This document shows, piece by piece, positions 41,965 to 50,935 of a stretch of DNA of 64,000 nucleotides. Each line of letters opens with the position of its first letter. Within the stretch, counting starts at the first letter, position 1. Source of the DNA: JAEUPI01 sp046348365. GTDB lineage: Bacteria > Pseudomonadota > Gammaproteobacteria > Burkholderiales > Burkholderiaceae_C. The DNA is taken from NCBI GenBank assembly GCA_046348365.1, contig JAXMEL010000005.1, positions 62,001 through 126,000 on the forward strand. Reading direction: 5' to 3'. The position numbers and the translations under genes were made by a program. Under the pieces are notes generated by a model. It made no database searches and was not told where the DNA came from. It saw only the letters and a list, made by a program, of their open reading frames with translations.

Positions 41965-44900
41965 TCATGGGGTCGTGGGCACCGGTCGCAGGCGCGGGTT
42001 GGTGTGCATCACGCGCGGGATGATCTCGCCGTTGGTCACGTGGCAGCTGACGCAGAACGGTTTGTCGGCCGCGGGCCGGTACGCCGGCGAGGTGTGGGAG
42101 TAGGCTGCCGGCAGCCAGCTCGCGACGCGGTGGCAGCTGTCGCACGAACGCGCCGTCAGGAAGTGTCCGCTCGGTTTGCCGACCGCCTTGGAGCCGTTGT
42201 GGCAGCCGATGCAATCGCCGGCAGCGATGCCCTGGTGGCTGAACTGCGCCGGCAGCCAGGCCGTGGTGCGGTGGCAGTTGTCGCACGACGTCTTCACCGG
42301 CAGATGCTTGGCCGACAAGCCGCGCGCGGCCACGCCGTTGTGGCAGCTCTGGCACTGGCCCGGCAGCACGCCCTGGTGGTCGAACGTGGCGCCGGCAGGC
42401 ACCGTGATGCCGGGCCGCTGAATGCCGCCCGGCAGCAGCCGCGGCGCGGTGTTCGCGGCTCGCAGCACCGGGCGCAGCAGGCCCGTTGCCACGAACTTGT
42501 CGTAGCGCTTCTGGTGGCAGCCTGAGCTGATGCAGTCCTGGCCGACCTTGCGGCCCTCGTGGCCCACCGCTCTCGTCACCAGGTTGGTCACGCCGTACCA
42601 GGTGTACTTCGGCGTTCCTTCGTGGCACGTGATGCAGGTGTAGGACCCGACCGCCTGGTGAGCCGTGGTGTTGTTCTTCATGTTCATGCCCGAGAACGTG
42701 GTGAACGTGGTCGTCACGTGGCACTTCTCGCAGGCGATGCCGGCCGCGGGCACGTGCGTCTGCGACGACGGCGCGGTGGGCGAACCCCCCGGGGCCAGCG
42801 GCATGGTCTTGGGCTGGTAGGTGAGCGGCGGCGGCGACGCGCACGCGGCCTGCGTCGTGCAGCCGGCGAACGGCCCGGCGCCGGAGCCGGCCGTGTGGCA
42901 CGAGATGCAGCCGCTCGTGATGCCAGTGTGCATCGTCGCCATGCTGTTCGTCAGGCCGGCGATCGAGTAGTCACCGGCGACGACGTGGCATTGCGTGCAC
43001 GACGCCTGCGTCGGGATGTGCCCGGGCGGCTTCGCCTGCGCGCTGAAGTAGTTGAAGCCGCTGTGGCATTGCGAGCAGTCGCCGCTGGACGGGTGTGCCG
43101 CATCCGCGACGTTGTAGGTGCCGGCCGCAGCGCGTGGGCGGGTATGGAAGCCCGTGTACTGCGCACCGGCGACCACGGTGGTGGGTGAAATCGGGTAGGC
43201 GCTCATGGCCATCCAGACATAGCCGGACTCGTGACACGCGTTGCAGCCGCCGGTGACGCCGCTGTGGATCTGCGTCGTCGTCGGCGCCGGCGTGGCGAAC
43301 AGCGTGCCCGGGGCGTTGCGCGTGGCGTTGGCCGGGATCAGCCCGGATACGTTGGCCAGCGTGCCCAGGTGGCAGGATTCGCACACCGTTCCCGACGGGA
43401 TGTGCGAGCTGGCACCCACCGGCGAGGTCGGCGGCATGCGCACGATGTTGGTGATGCCGGCGAAGGTGGTGCCCGAGCCCGGTGCCGTATGGCAGGCCAC
43501 GCAGTTGCTGGTGATGCCCGAGTGGCTCATGCGCGAGCCGGAGAACTTCGCACCGTTGGGCACCGGCGTGGCGGTGATGCTGGAGCCGGCGCCGACGTGG
43601 CAGAGCTCGCACGCTGCGCTGGTGGGGATGTGGTTGCTCGGCGGCGCGACGATCGTGAAGTTGGCCGCGGGGATCGCATACGTGGCTGCCGCGGTGCTGC
43701 TGTGGCATTGCGCGCAGTTGGCGGTGGTGCTCTGGGCGTTGGCGTGGATGTTCGCGATCGTCGGCATCACCGAGTAATCGGGATTGGTGTGGCACGCCGT
43801 GCATTGCGCGGTGGCGGTGTACGGAATGTGATTGGCCGGCTTGTCTTGAGCGGTGAAGTAGTTGAAGCCGCTGTGGCACTGCGAGCAGTCGCCGGTGGCC
43901 GGGTGCGCGGCGTCGGCGACGTTGTAGGTGCCGGCGGCGGCGCGCGGGCGCGTCTGGAAGCCGGTGTACTGCGCGCCGGCCGTGAGCACGCTCGGCGCGA
44001 TCGGGTACGCGCTCATGCCCATCCAGACGTAGTTGGTGTCGTGGCAGCTGTTGCAGCCGCCGGTGACGCCGCTGTGGATCTGCGCCGTGGTCGGTGCCGG
44101 CGTGGCGAACAGCGACCCCGGCACCGAGCGCGTGGCGTTGGCCGGGATCAGGCCGCTGGGCATGCTCGGCAGGTGACAGCTCTCGCAGGCGGTGCTCGAC
44201 GGGATGTGCGAGTTGGCTCCCACCGGCGAGGTCGGCGGCATGCGCACGATGTTGGTGATGCCGGCGAAGGTGGTCGACGAGCCCGACGCCGTGTGGCAGG
44301 CCACGCAGGTGCCGGTGATGCCCGAGTGGTTCATGCGCGAGCCGGAGAACTTCGCACCGTTGGGCACCGGCGTGGCGGTGATGCTGGAGCCCGCGCCGAC
44401 GTGGCAGAGCTCGCACGCAGCGTTGGTCGGGATGTGGTTGGTCGGCGGCGCGACGATCGAGAAGTTGGCCGCGGGAATGGCGAAGAACGCCGCGGCCGAG
44501 GCGCTGTGGCACTCGGCGCAATTGCTGGTCGTGCTCTGGGCGTTGGCGTGGATGTTCGCGATCGTCGGCATCACCGAGTAATCGGGATTGGTGTGGCACG
44601 CCGCGCATTGCGCGGTGGCGGCGTACGGAATGTGATTGGCCGGTTTGTCCTGAGCGGTGAAGTAGTTGAAGCCGCTGTGGCATTGCGAGCAGTCGCCCGT
44701 GGCCGGGTGCGCGGCGTCGGCGACGTTGTAGGTGCCGGCGGCTGCGCGTGGGCGCGTCTGGAAGCCGGTGTACTGCCCGTTCGCGGTGAGCACCGTCGGC
44801 GCGATCGGATAGGCGCTCATGCCCATCCAGACGTAGTTGGTGTCGTGGCAGCTGCTGCAGCCGCTGCTGACGCCGCTGTGGATCTGCGCCGTGGTCGGTG

Positions 44901-47781
44901 CGGGCGTCGCAAACAACGTCCCGGGTGCGCTGCGCGTGGCATTGGCGGGGATCAGCCCGGACACGTTGGCCAGCGTGCCCAGGTGGCAGTTCGCGCACGC
45001 CGTTCCCGAAGGAATGTGCGACGTCGGACCCATCGGCGACGTGGGCGGCATGCGCACGATGTTGGTGATGCCGGTGAAGGTGGTCGTTGTGCCCGATGCC
45101 GTGTGGCAAGACTCGCAATTGCCGGTGATGCCGGTGTGGCTCATGCGCGAGTTGGCGAAGGTCGCGCCGTTGGGCACCGGCGTGGCGGTGATGCTCGAGC
45201 CCGCACCGACGTGGCAGGCCTCGCACGAGGCGTTGGACGGGATGTGGTTGGCCGGCGGCGCGACGATCGAGAAGTTGGCCGCGGGGATCGCATAGGTGGC
45301 TGCCGCGGTGCTGCTGTGGCACTGCGCGCAGTTGCCGGTGGTGCTCTGCGCGTTGGCGTGGATGTTCGCGATCGTCGGCATCACCGAGTAATCGGGACTG
45401 GTGTGGCACGCCGCGCATTGCGCGGTGGCGGCGTACGGAATGTGGTTGGCCGGCTTGTCGCCCGCCGAGAAGAAGTTCGTGTTGCTGTGGCACTGCGAGC
45501 AGTCGCCGCTGGCCGGGTGCGCGGCGTCGGCGACGTTGTAGGTGCCGGCGGCGGCGCGCGGGCGCGTCTGGAAGCCGGTGTACTGGCCGTTCACGGTGAG
45601 CACCGTCGGCGCGATCGGATAGGCGCTCATGCCCATCCAGACGTAGTTGGTGTCGTGGCAGCTGCTGCAGCCGCTGGTGACGCCGCTGTGGATCTGCGCC
45701 GTCGTCGGTGCGGGCGTCGCGAACAGCGTGCCCGGGGCGCTGCGCGTCGCGTTGGCCGGAATCAGCCCGGACACGTTGGCGAGGGATCCCAGGTGGCAGT
45801 TCGCGCACGCCGTTCCCGATGGAATGTGCGAGCTCGCGCCCACCGGCGACGTGGGCGGCATGCGCACGATGTTGGTGATGCCCGTGAAGGTGGCGCTCGA
45901 TCCCGATGCCGTGTGGCAAGACTCGCAGTTGCCGGTGATGCCGGTGTGGCTCATGCGCGAGTTGGCGAACGTCGCGCCATTCGGCACCGGCGTGGCGGTG
46001 ATGCTCGAGCCCGCGCCGACGTGGCAGGCCTCGCACGAGGCGTTGGACGGGATGTGGTTGGCCGGCGGCGCGACGATCGTGAAGCCGATCGACGGGATCG
46101 AGTAGGTCGCCGCAGCGCTCGTGCTGTGGCATTGCGCGCAGTTGCTCGTGGTGCTCTGCGCGTTGGCATGGATGTTCGCCAGCGAAGGCACGACCGAGAA
46201 GTCGGCGTTGGTATGGCATGAGGAGCATTGCGCCGTCGCCGCATACGGTATGTGATTGGCCGGCGTGTCCAATGCCGAGAAGGCGCTGGTGTTGCTGTGG
46301 CACTGGCTGCAGTCGCCGGTGGCCGGGTGCGCGGCATCGGCGACGTTGTAGGTACCCCCCGCCGCGCGCGGGCGGGTGTGGAAGCCCGTGTACTGCGCGC
46401 CCGCGGTGACGATGGTCGGGCGGATCGGATAGGCGCTCATGCCCATCCAGACATAGCTCGTCTCGTGGCAGGCGCTGCAGCCGCCGGTCACGCCGGCGTG
46501 GATCTGGGCCGAGGTCGGCGCCGGCGTGGCGAAGCCGCTGCCAGGTGCGCCGCGCGGCGCGTTGGCGGGCACCAGGCCCGCGGGCGTGCTGCCCAGGTGG
46601 CAGCTCTCGCAGGTGGTGCTCGACGGGATGTGCGCGTTGGGCCCCACCGGTGACGTGGGCGGCATCGTCACGATGCTCGACACGCCGTAGAACGACGCGC
46701 CCGTGATCGTCGGGCCGTGGCACGCGGCGCAGTTGCTGCCGATGCCGGTGTGATTCATCTGCGCGTTGGCGAACGTCGTCGCGCCGACGGAGGCCGCGCC
46801 CGCCGAGGGGATCAGCTGCGCCGGAATCGCATTCGAGTGGCAATGCTCGCAGGTGTCGGTGGTCGGCAGGTGCGGAGGCGTCAGCCCCGCCTTGGTCTTG
46901 GGCGTCACGCCGATGAAGGTGCCGGCGACGACCGACGAGCCATGGCACTGCACGCAATTGGCGGTGATGCCGGAGTGGCTCATGCGCCCGTTGGCGAACG
47001 TCGTGCCGCCGACGCTCGCCGCGCCGGTGGTCGGGATCAGCATCGTCGGCACGCTGGTGTGGCACAGCTCGCAGCTGTCGGACGCGGGGACGTGCGGCGG
47101 CGAGGTCAGCGACGACTTGATCTGCACGCCGAAGAACGAATTGGCCACCCCGGGCGCGTGGCACTGCGCGCAGCTGGTGTAGCCGGTGTGGTTCATCATC
47201 GCGTTGGCGAACCCGCCGCCCGTGCTCATCGCGACGTGGCAGCTCTCGCAGCTCGACGAGGCCAGCGTGGGAATGTGGTTGGCCGGCCGCGTGATGGTGG
47301 CGAACGAGATCGTCGTGTGGCAGTCGCCGCAGGGCGCGCTCGTGGCCGGGTGGTTGGCGGGCTTGCCGATCGCCTGCGCACCGTTGTGGCACGACGCGCA
47401 GGCCTGGCCGATGGCCAGCACGTGGTCGAACCGCGCGCCGCCGAAGGTCTGCGTGGAGTGGCAGGTGTCGCAGCTCTGCGCCGTGCGCACGTGATTCACC
47501 GGCATCGCGATCGCGTTGCGCGGGTTGTTCTGCACGTGGCAGGCGTCGCAGGCGCGCGGCGTGCCCTTGAAGATGCCCTTGATGTGACAGGTTTCGCAGC
47601 GCACGTCGGTATGTGCGCCGGCGAGTGCGAAGCCCGTCGTCTGGTGGTCGAACGCGCCCTGGGCCACCGCGCCGGGCGACATCAGCGCCAGCAGCGCGAA
47701 ACTGACGAGCGCCATCACGGCCGGCAGCAGCCAGTCGCGCACCGGGCGCGTGATCCTGCGAACGGGTTTCACCTCGTTCAA
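41965..47781 (-). CDS. Giant multihaem c-type cytochrome (52 predicted haem sites)
   Basis: The product has 1938 residues. TTG 47781 is chosen because GGGAG lies 6 bases upstream and it overlaps the previous stop by 4 bases (TTGA); in-frame GTG 47772 is the alternative. A signal peptide (helix then AVAQ) directs it to the periplasm. By hand count the chain has 51 CXXCH motifs and one CX4CH (CISSGCH, 42514-42534). The core is four ~268-270-residue units of seven haems each, almost identical. Both ends carry FDH-type modules related to the 24-haem protein upstream. No lipobox or C-terminal anchor is visible. It should conduct electrons over a long distance, either in the periplasm or outside the cell. 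In length and haem number it exceeds typical decahaem MtrA/MtrC proteins. Confidence 0.9.
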   Translation of the reverse strand: MNEVKPVRRITRPVRDWLLPAVMALVSFALLALMSPGAVAQGAFDHQTTGFALAGAHTDVRCETCHIKGIFKGTPRACDACHVQNNPRNAIAMPVNHVRTAQSCDTCHSTQTFGGARFDHVLAIGQACASCHNGAQAIGKPANHPATSAPCGDCHTTISFATITRPANHIPTLASSSCESCHVAMSTGGGFANAMMNHTGYTSCAQCHAPGVANSFFGVQIKSSLTSPPHVPASDSCELCHTSVPTMLIPTTGAASVGGTTFANGRMSHSGITANCVQCHGSSVVAGTFIGVTPKTKAGLTPPHLPTTDTCEHCHSNAIPAQLIPSAGAASVGATTFANAQMNHTGIGSNCAACHGPTITGASFYGVSSIVTMPPTSPVGPNAHIPSSTTCESCHLGSTPAGLVPANAPRGAPGSGFATPAPTSAQIHAGVTGGCSACHETSYVWMGMSAYPIRPTIVTAGAQYTGFHTRPRAAGGTYNVADAAHPATGDCSQCHSNTSAFSALDTPANHIPYAATAQCSSCHTNADFSVVPSLANIHANAQSTTSNCAQCHSTSAAATYSIPSIGFTIVAPPANHIPSNASCEACHVGAGSSITATPVPNGATFANSRMSHTGITGNCESCHTASGSSATFTGITNIVRMPPTSPVGASSHIPSGTACANCHLGSLANVSGLIPANATRSAPGTLFATPAPTTAQIHSGVTSGCSSCHDTNYVWMGMSAYPIAPTVLTVNGQYTGFQTRPRAAAGTYNVADAAHPASGDCSQCHSNTNFFSAGDKPANHIPYAATAQCAACHTSPDYSVMPTIANIHANAQSTTGNCAQCHSSTAAATYAIPAANFSIVAPPANHIPSNASCEACHVGAGSSITATPVPNGATFANSRMSHTGITGNCESCHTASGTTTTFTGITNIVRMPPTSPMGPTSHIPSGTACANCHLGTLANVSGLIPANATRSAPGTLFATPAPTTAQIHSGVSSGCSSCHDTNYVWMGMSAYPIAPTVLTANGQYTGFQTRPRAAAGTYNVADAAHPATGDCSQCHSGFNYFTAQDKPANHIPYAATAQCAACHTNPDYSVMPTIANIHANAQSTTSNCAECHSASAAAFFAIPAANFSIVAPPTNHIPTNAACELCHVGAGSSITATPVPNGAKFSGSRMNHSGITGTCVACHTASGSSTTFAGITNIVRMPPTSPVGANSHIPSSTACESCHLPSMPSGLIPANATRSVPGSLFATPAPTTAQIHSGVTGGCNSCHDTNYVWMGMSAYPIAPSVLTAGAQYTGFQTRPRAAAGTYNVADAAHPATGDCSQCHSGFNYFTAQDKPANHIPYTATAQCTACHTNPDYSVMPTIANIHANAQSTTANCAQCHSSTAAATYAIPAANFTIVAPPSNHIPTSAACELCHVGAGSSITATPVPNGAKFSGSRMSHSGITSNCVACHTAPGSGTTFAGITNIVRMPPTSPVGASSHIPSGTVCESCHLGTLANVSGLIPANATRNAPGTLFATPAPTTTQIHSGVTGGCNACHESGYVWMAMSAYPISPTTVVAGAQYTGFHTRPRAAAGTYNVADAAHPSSGDCSQCHSGFNYFSAQAKPPGHIPTQASCTQCHVVAGDYSIAGLTNSMATMHTGITSGCISCHTAGSGAGPFAGCTTQAACASPPPLTYQPKTMPLAPGGSPTAPSSQTHVPAAGIACEKCHVTTTFTTFSGMNMKNNTTAHQAVGSYTCITCHEGTPKYTWYGVTNLVTRAVGHEGRKVGQDCISSGCHQKRYDKFVATGLLRPVLRAANTAPRLLPGGIQRPGITVPAGATFDHQGVLPGQCQSCHNGVAARGLSAKHLPVKTSCDNCHRTTAWLPAQFSHQGIAAGDCIGCHNGSKAVGKPSGHFLTARSCDSCHRVASWLPAAYSHTSPAYRPAADKPFCVSCHVTNGEIIPRVMHTNPRLRPVPTTP
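43207..46450 (-). repeat. Four ~810-bp tandem coding repeats in the giant cytochrome gene
   Basis: A marker sequence (atccagac) recurs at 43211, 44021, 44825, 45635 and 46445, i.e. spacings of 810, 804, 810 and 810 bases. Each unit encodes seven CXXCH sites, with identical runs such as 'AAGTYNVADAAHP', 'SITATPVPNGA' and 'GLIPANAT'. High DNA identity between units points to recent duplication or gene conversion. Such repeats can collapse in short-read assemblies, so the copy number should be treated with care. Confidence 0.9.
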
Positions 47782-49586
47782 GGCGCACTCCCGAGCATCT
47801 TGCCGCCCGGCACGGCGCGTTGCCGGATGGTCTTGAACGACGACGTGACGTGGCACTGCTCGCACATGCGGCCATAGATGCCGTCGTGCACGTCTTCCTT
47901 GGCGTGGCAGCTGTAGCAGCGCACCGATGCCTCGACCTTGCCTTCCATCGGCCGAGTATGGCAGGCGCTGCAGGCCACGCCCTTGTGCTTGCCGTCGAGC
48001 GCGAATTTGGTGCGCTTGTCGTGGTCGTAGTTCCACGTCTTCCAGTCGCGCGCGTTGTGGCAGTCCTCGCACAGGGCGCCGAGCGTCTTCTTGTGCTTGT
48101 CGTCCTTCAGGTGGCACGCCACGCAGGCGACCTTGGCGTCCTTGAAGCGCGGGCTCTTGTGGCAGTCCTTGCACTCGACCTTGGCGTGCTTGCCCAGCAG
48201 CGGAAAGCGCGTCAGCCCGTGGTCGAAGGTCGTGGTCTTCCAGTCGCGATCGCCGTGGCAGCTCTCGCACTTCTTACCCTGCTGGCCCTCGTGCTTGTCG
48301 TCCTTCTTGTGGCAGCTGTAGCAGTCGCGCGGTATGTCGCGGTAGTGCTTGAGGCTCTGGTGGCAGTCCTTGCACTGCACCTTCTTGGCGGCGTGGGCGT
48401 TGCGCAGCTGGAACTTCGTCTTGTCGTGGTCGAAGCGGCGCACGTCCTTCCAGTCCTTCTCGCCGTGGCAGCTCTCGCATTTCGTGCCCAGCGTGGTCTC
48501 GTGCTTGTCGTCCTTCTTGTGGCAGCCGATGCAGTCCTTCGGCGCTTCCTTGTAGTTGGTGCTCTTGTGGCAGTCGGCGCACTTGACGTCGGCGTGCTTG
48601 CCCAGCAGCGCGAACTTGGTCTTGTCGTGGTCGAACTTGCCCTTTTCCTTCCAGCCGGCCTCGATGTGGCAGGCGGCGCAGTCGCGGCCCAGGCTGCCCT
48701 TGTGGCCCTTGTTGCCGTCGTCGTCCTTCTTGTGGCAGTCGATGCAGGCGGTGCCGACCTTGTCCTTGTAGAGGTGGCCGGTGTGGCAGTCGGCGCACTT
48801 GGTCTGCTTGTGCTTGCCGCGCAGGCTGTACTTGGTGTCGGTGTCGTGGTTGAAGGTCGCCGGCTTCCAGGCCTTCACGCCGTGGCAGCTGTCGCACTTG
48901 TCGCCGTACAGGCCCTTGTGGCCCTTGTTGCCGTCGTCGTCCTTCTTGTGGCAGCCGATGCAGGTGCGCGGCGCGGCCTTGTAGTCGTCGCCCTTCTTGT
49001 GGCAGTCCGCGCACTTGGTGTCGACGTGCTTGCCGCGCAGCTGGAAGCGCGTCTTCTCGTGGTCGAACTTGTTGACTTCCTTCCAGTCGCTCTCGTTGTG
49101 GCAGTCGGCGCACTTGGTGCCGAGCTGGCCCTTGTGCGCGTCGTCCTTCTTGTGGCAGGCGTTGCAGTCGGACGGCGCCTCCCAGTACTTCTTCTTCGGC
49201 TCGTGGCACTTCTCGCAGCCGGTGTCCTTGTGCTTGCCGCGCAGCGCGTAGTCGGACTCGTCGTGGTCGAACTTCTGCTTGTCGAGGACGACGACGCGCG
49301 CGCCGCGACCGCGGTGGTCGGTGTGGCAGCTGCGGCAGGGCTGGGCCTTCTGCCGGCCGTGGAAGCCGCGGCGCTCACGCATGTCGGCTCCCACCTCCTT
49401 GTGGCAGTCCATGCACAGCTTGTCCTGCGCGTTCTTGTCGAAGCGCACATGGCACTTCGTGCATTCCTCTTCCCACTTGGCGTGGCCCTGCACGAGCTCG
49501 CCCGGACGCAGCACGGACTCGATGTTCTGCGCCGCGGCGGGGCCCCACGCACAAAGGGCGAACAGCAGGATCCACAGCGCCCTCAT
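47778..49586 (-). CDS. 24-haem c-type cytochrome
   Basis: The product has 602 residues with a signal peptide (ending in PAAAQ|N). By hand count there are 24 CXXCH motifs: three near the N terminus, then seven copies of a ~66-residue, three-haem module starting with an FDH-type line ('FDHDKTKFALLGKHADVKC', 'FDHEKTRFQLRGKH'). The Lys-rich linkers (KKDDDGNKGHK) give a basic surface. It resembles cytochrome c3/c7-type repeats. It starts on the last base of the membrane cytochrome stop (TGATG) and overlaps the giant cytochrome start by 4 bases. It is the natural periplasmic link between the membrane b-type protein and the 52-haem protein. Confidence 0.92.
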   Translation of the reverse strand: MRALWILLFALCAWGPAAAQNIESVLRPGELVQGHAKWEEECTKCHVRFDKNAQDKLCMDCHKEVGADMRERRGFHGRQKAQPCRSCHTDHRGRGARVVVLDKQKFDHDESDYALRGKHKDTGCEKCHEPKKKYWEAPSDCNACHKKDDAHKGQLGTKCADCHNESDWKEVNKFDHEKTRFQLRGKHVDTKCADCHKKGDDYKAAPRTCIGCHKKDDDGNKGHKGLYGDKCDSCHGVKAWKPATFNHDTDTKYSLRGKHKQTKCADCHTGHLYKDKVGTACIDCHKKDDDGNKGHKGSLGRDCAACHIEAGWKEKGKFDHDKTKFALLGKHADVKCADCHKSTNYKEAPKDCIGCHKKDDKHETTLGTKCESCHGEKDWKDVRRFDHDKTKFQLRNAHAAKKVQCKDCHQSLKHYRDIPRDCYSCHKKDDKHEGQQGKKCESCHGDRDWKTTTFDHGLTRFPLLGKHAKVECKDCHKSPRFKDAKVACVACHLKDDKHKKTLGALCEDCHNARDWKTWNYDHDKRTKFALDGKHKGVACSACHTRPMEGKVEASVRCYSCHAKEDVHDGIYGRMCEQCHVTSSFKTIRQRAVPGGKMLGSAP

Positions 49587-50635
49587 CAGTAGGCGTGGAC
49601 CGCGACCACGTGCACGATGGCACTGATCACCAGCAGGTAGATGAAGGGCAGGTGGGCCATGTGCCACATCGCGAACACGCGCTCGAAGGCGTTGTACTGC
49701 GCGACGCGCACGACGGCATTGAGATAGTGGTCGACGAGACGCCGGGCGCGGCGCTTGCGGCGCTTCAGGTCGGCGGCGCTCCAGTCGTAGCGGCTGGCCA
49801 GCTTGTGCAGCGGCGCGCGCAGCTCCATCACGCACTGCACGTAGGTGACCGCCTGCTGCACCGGCAGCCAGGTCACCTGGCGCAGATGCGTCAGCCAGTT
49901 GCGGTCGGCCTCGAGCTCGCGCTTCTCGAACGCGAGCAGCCGCGCTTCGACCTTCGGCGCGAAGTGCAGCCGCGAGCGCGCGTTGCTCTCGACCAGCCCG
50001 GCGCGCTCGCGCAGCGCCTTCAGGCTGGTGCGCTCGCCGTCGAGGCCGCGGTGGATGCGCACGTAGATGAACCGCCCGACCACGCCGCTGAGCACCACGA
50101 CGACCATGCTGTACAGCGCCACGCCCGCGTTCAGCGAGCCGACGTGGAAGAAGCGCGAGTGCACCAGGATGAGCCAGGGGCCGGCGATGCCCATCGTGAG
50201 GTGGAACCAGAACCACCACTTCACCTTGCCCAGCGCGCGCATGAAGCCGATGTACTTGCGCAGCGGGTAGGCGAACAGCACCAGCATCATCGAACCGCCG
50301 GCGACGCCGATCCAGTAGTTCAGGTCGTCGTTCGGCTTGAGCCACTTCTGCTGCGCGGTGTACCAGGCCGATCCGATGAGCAGCGCCATCAGGCCGTAGA
50401 GCATCAGGTCGCCGCGCAGGCTGGTGTCGGCGACCGACGCCTTGCGCGGCGGCACCGTGGCGTCGAGCTCGACCGCGGCCTGCGCCTGCGGCGTGATCTC
50501 GGGCAGAGGCGCGGGCGCGAGGACCACGTGGGCCTCGACCCGGCGCCGTGTCGACGAGCGGCGCCGTCGCGGGATGACGGTTTCGTCGAGCGGCTGGATG
50601 TCGTCGGCAACGGCGGGCAGAGCGGCGGTGTTCAT
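49586..50635 (-). CDS. Membrane b-type cytochrome-like protein, first gene of the multihaem operon
   Basis: The product has 349 residues. After ~73 hydrophilic N-terminal residues come about five membrane helices. Candidate haem-ligand His are in 'WFWFHLTMGIAGPWLILVHS' and in the last helix 'MWHMAHLPFIYLLVISAIVH', in the placement used by cytochrome b561/ferric-reductase-type proteins. It should take electrons from quinol and pass them to the 24-haem protein. Upstream is a 300-base gap with a CRP/FNR-type palindrome (50833-50846). The specific family is uncertain; a quinone-site motif is not evident. Confidence 0.78.
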   Translation of the reverse strand: MNTAALPAVADDIQPLDETVIPRRRRSSTRRRVEAHVVLAPAPLPEITPQAQAAVELDATVPPRKASVADTSLRGDLMLYGLMALLIGSAWYTAQQKWLKPNDDLNYWIGVAGGSMMLVLFAYPLRKYIGFMRALGKVKWWFWFHLTMGIAGPWLILVHSRFFHVGSLNAGVALYSMVVVVLSGVVGRFIYVRIHRGLDGERTSLKALRERAGLVESNARSRLHFAPKVEARLLAFEKRELEADRNWLTHLRQVTWLPVQQAVTYVQCVMELRAPLHKLASRYDWSAADLKRRKRRARRLVDHYLNAVVRVAQYNAFERVFAMWHMAHLPFIYLLVISAIVHVVAVHAY

Positions 50636-50816
50636 CGTTCGAGGTCGATCGCGTGCGCAGGTGCAGGGCCTGCACGGGTGCAGGGCAGCGGCATGAACGG
50701 CAAAGCTACGGCTGGCATTCTCTGGATCCGCCGTCTGGGCGCGTATGCAAAAGTTGTCTTGGGCGCCGTACTTCTGGGCGGTGCGCCCATTCTCGGGGGG
50801 GTCGGCTGTTCGCTCG

Positions 50817-50833
50817 CTTAAGGCTGACTAAGG
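50817..50833 (-). promoter_or_regulatory. Direct-repeat box upstream of the multihaem operon (response-regulator site candidate)
   Basis: TTAAGG and CTAAGG (50818-50823, 50828-50833) form an imperfect direct repeat at 10-base spacing, about 185 bases before the first operon gene, resembling PmrA/QseB-type boxes. A close relative lies at 55299-55315. Confidence 0.35.
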
Positions 50834-50846
50834 TGATCTAGATCAC
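50833..50846. promoter_or_regulatory. CRP/FNR-family palindrome upstream of the multihaem operon
   Basis: GTGATCTAGATCAC is a perfect 14-bp palindrome with the GTGA-N6-TCAC half-sites of the CRP/FNR family. It lies about 200 bases before the start of the membrane cytochrome gene, in a 300-base gap (50636-50935) that otherwise shows only the direct-repeat box. Oxygen- or cAMP-type control is plausible. Confidence 0.5.
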
Positions 50847-50935
50847 GTGTGACAAGTCCTGTCGCCGCGCCCGAGTGCTGCCCCCGGCGGCGCCCGCGTC
50901 GTCGCACGTATTTGCTTACCACCTTCAGCGTCTCT

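Noticed and set aside
43231..46221. Long + strand open frame opposite the giant cytochrome
   Set aside because: It is the mirror of the repeated, GC-rich cytochrome gene: no ribosome site, no domain, and Arg/Val/Gly bias typical of antisense frames.
43207..46450. Periodic repeats that could be read as a CRISPR-like array
   Set aside because: The ~810-bp units are coding and in frame; there are no short direct repeats with unique spacers and no cas genes.
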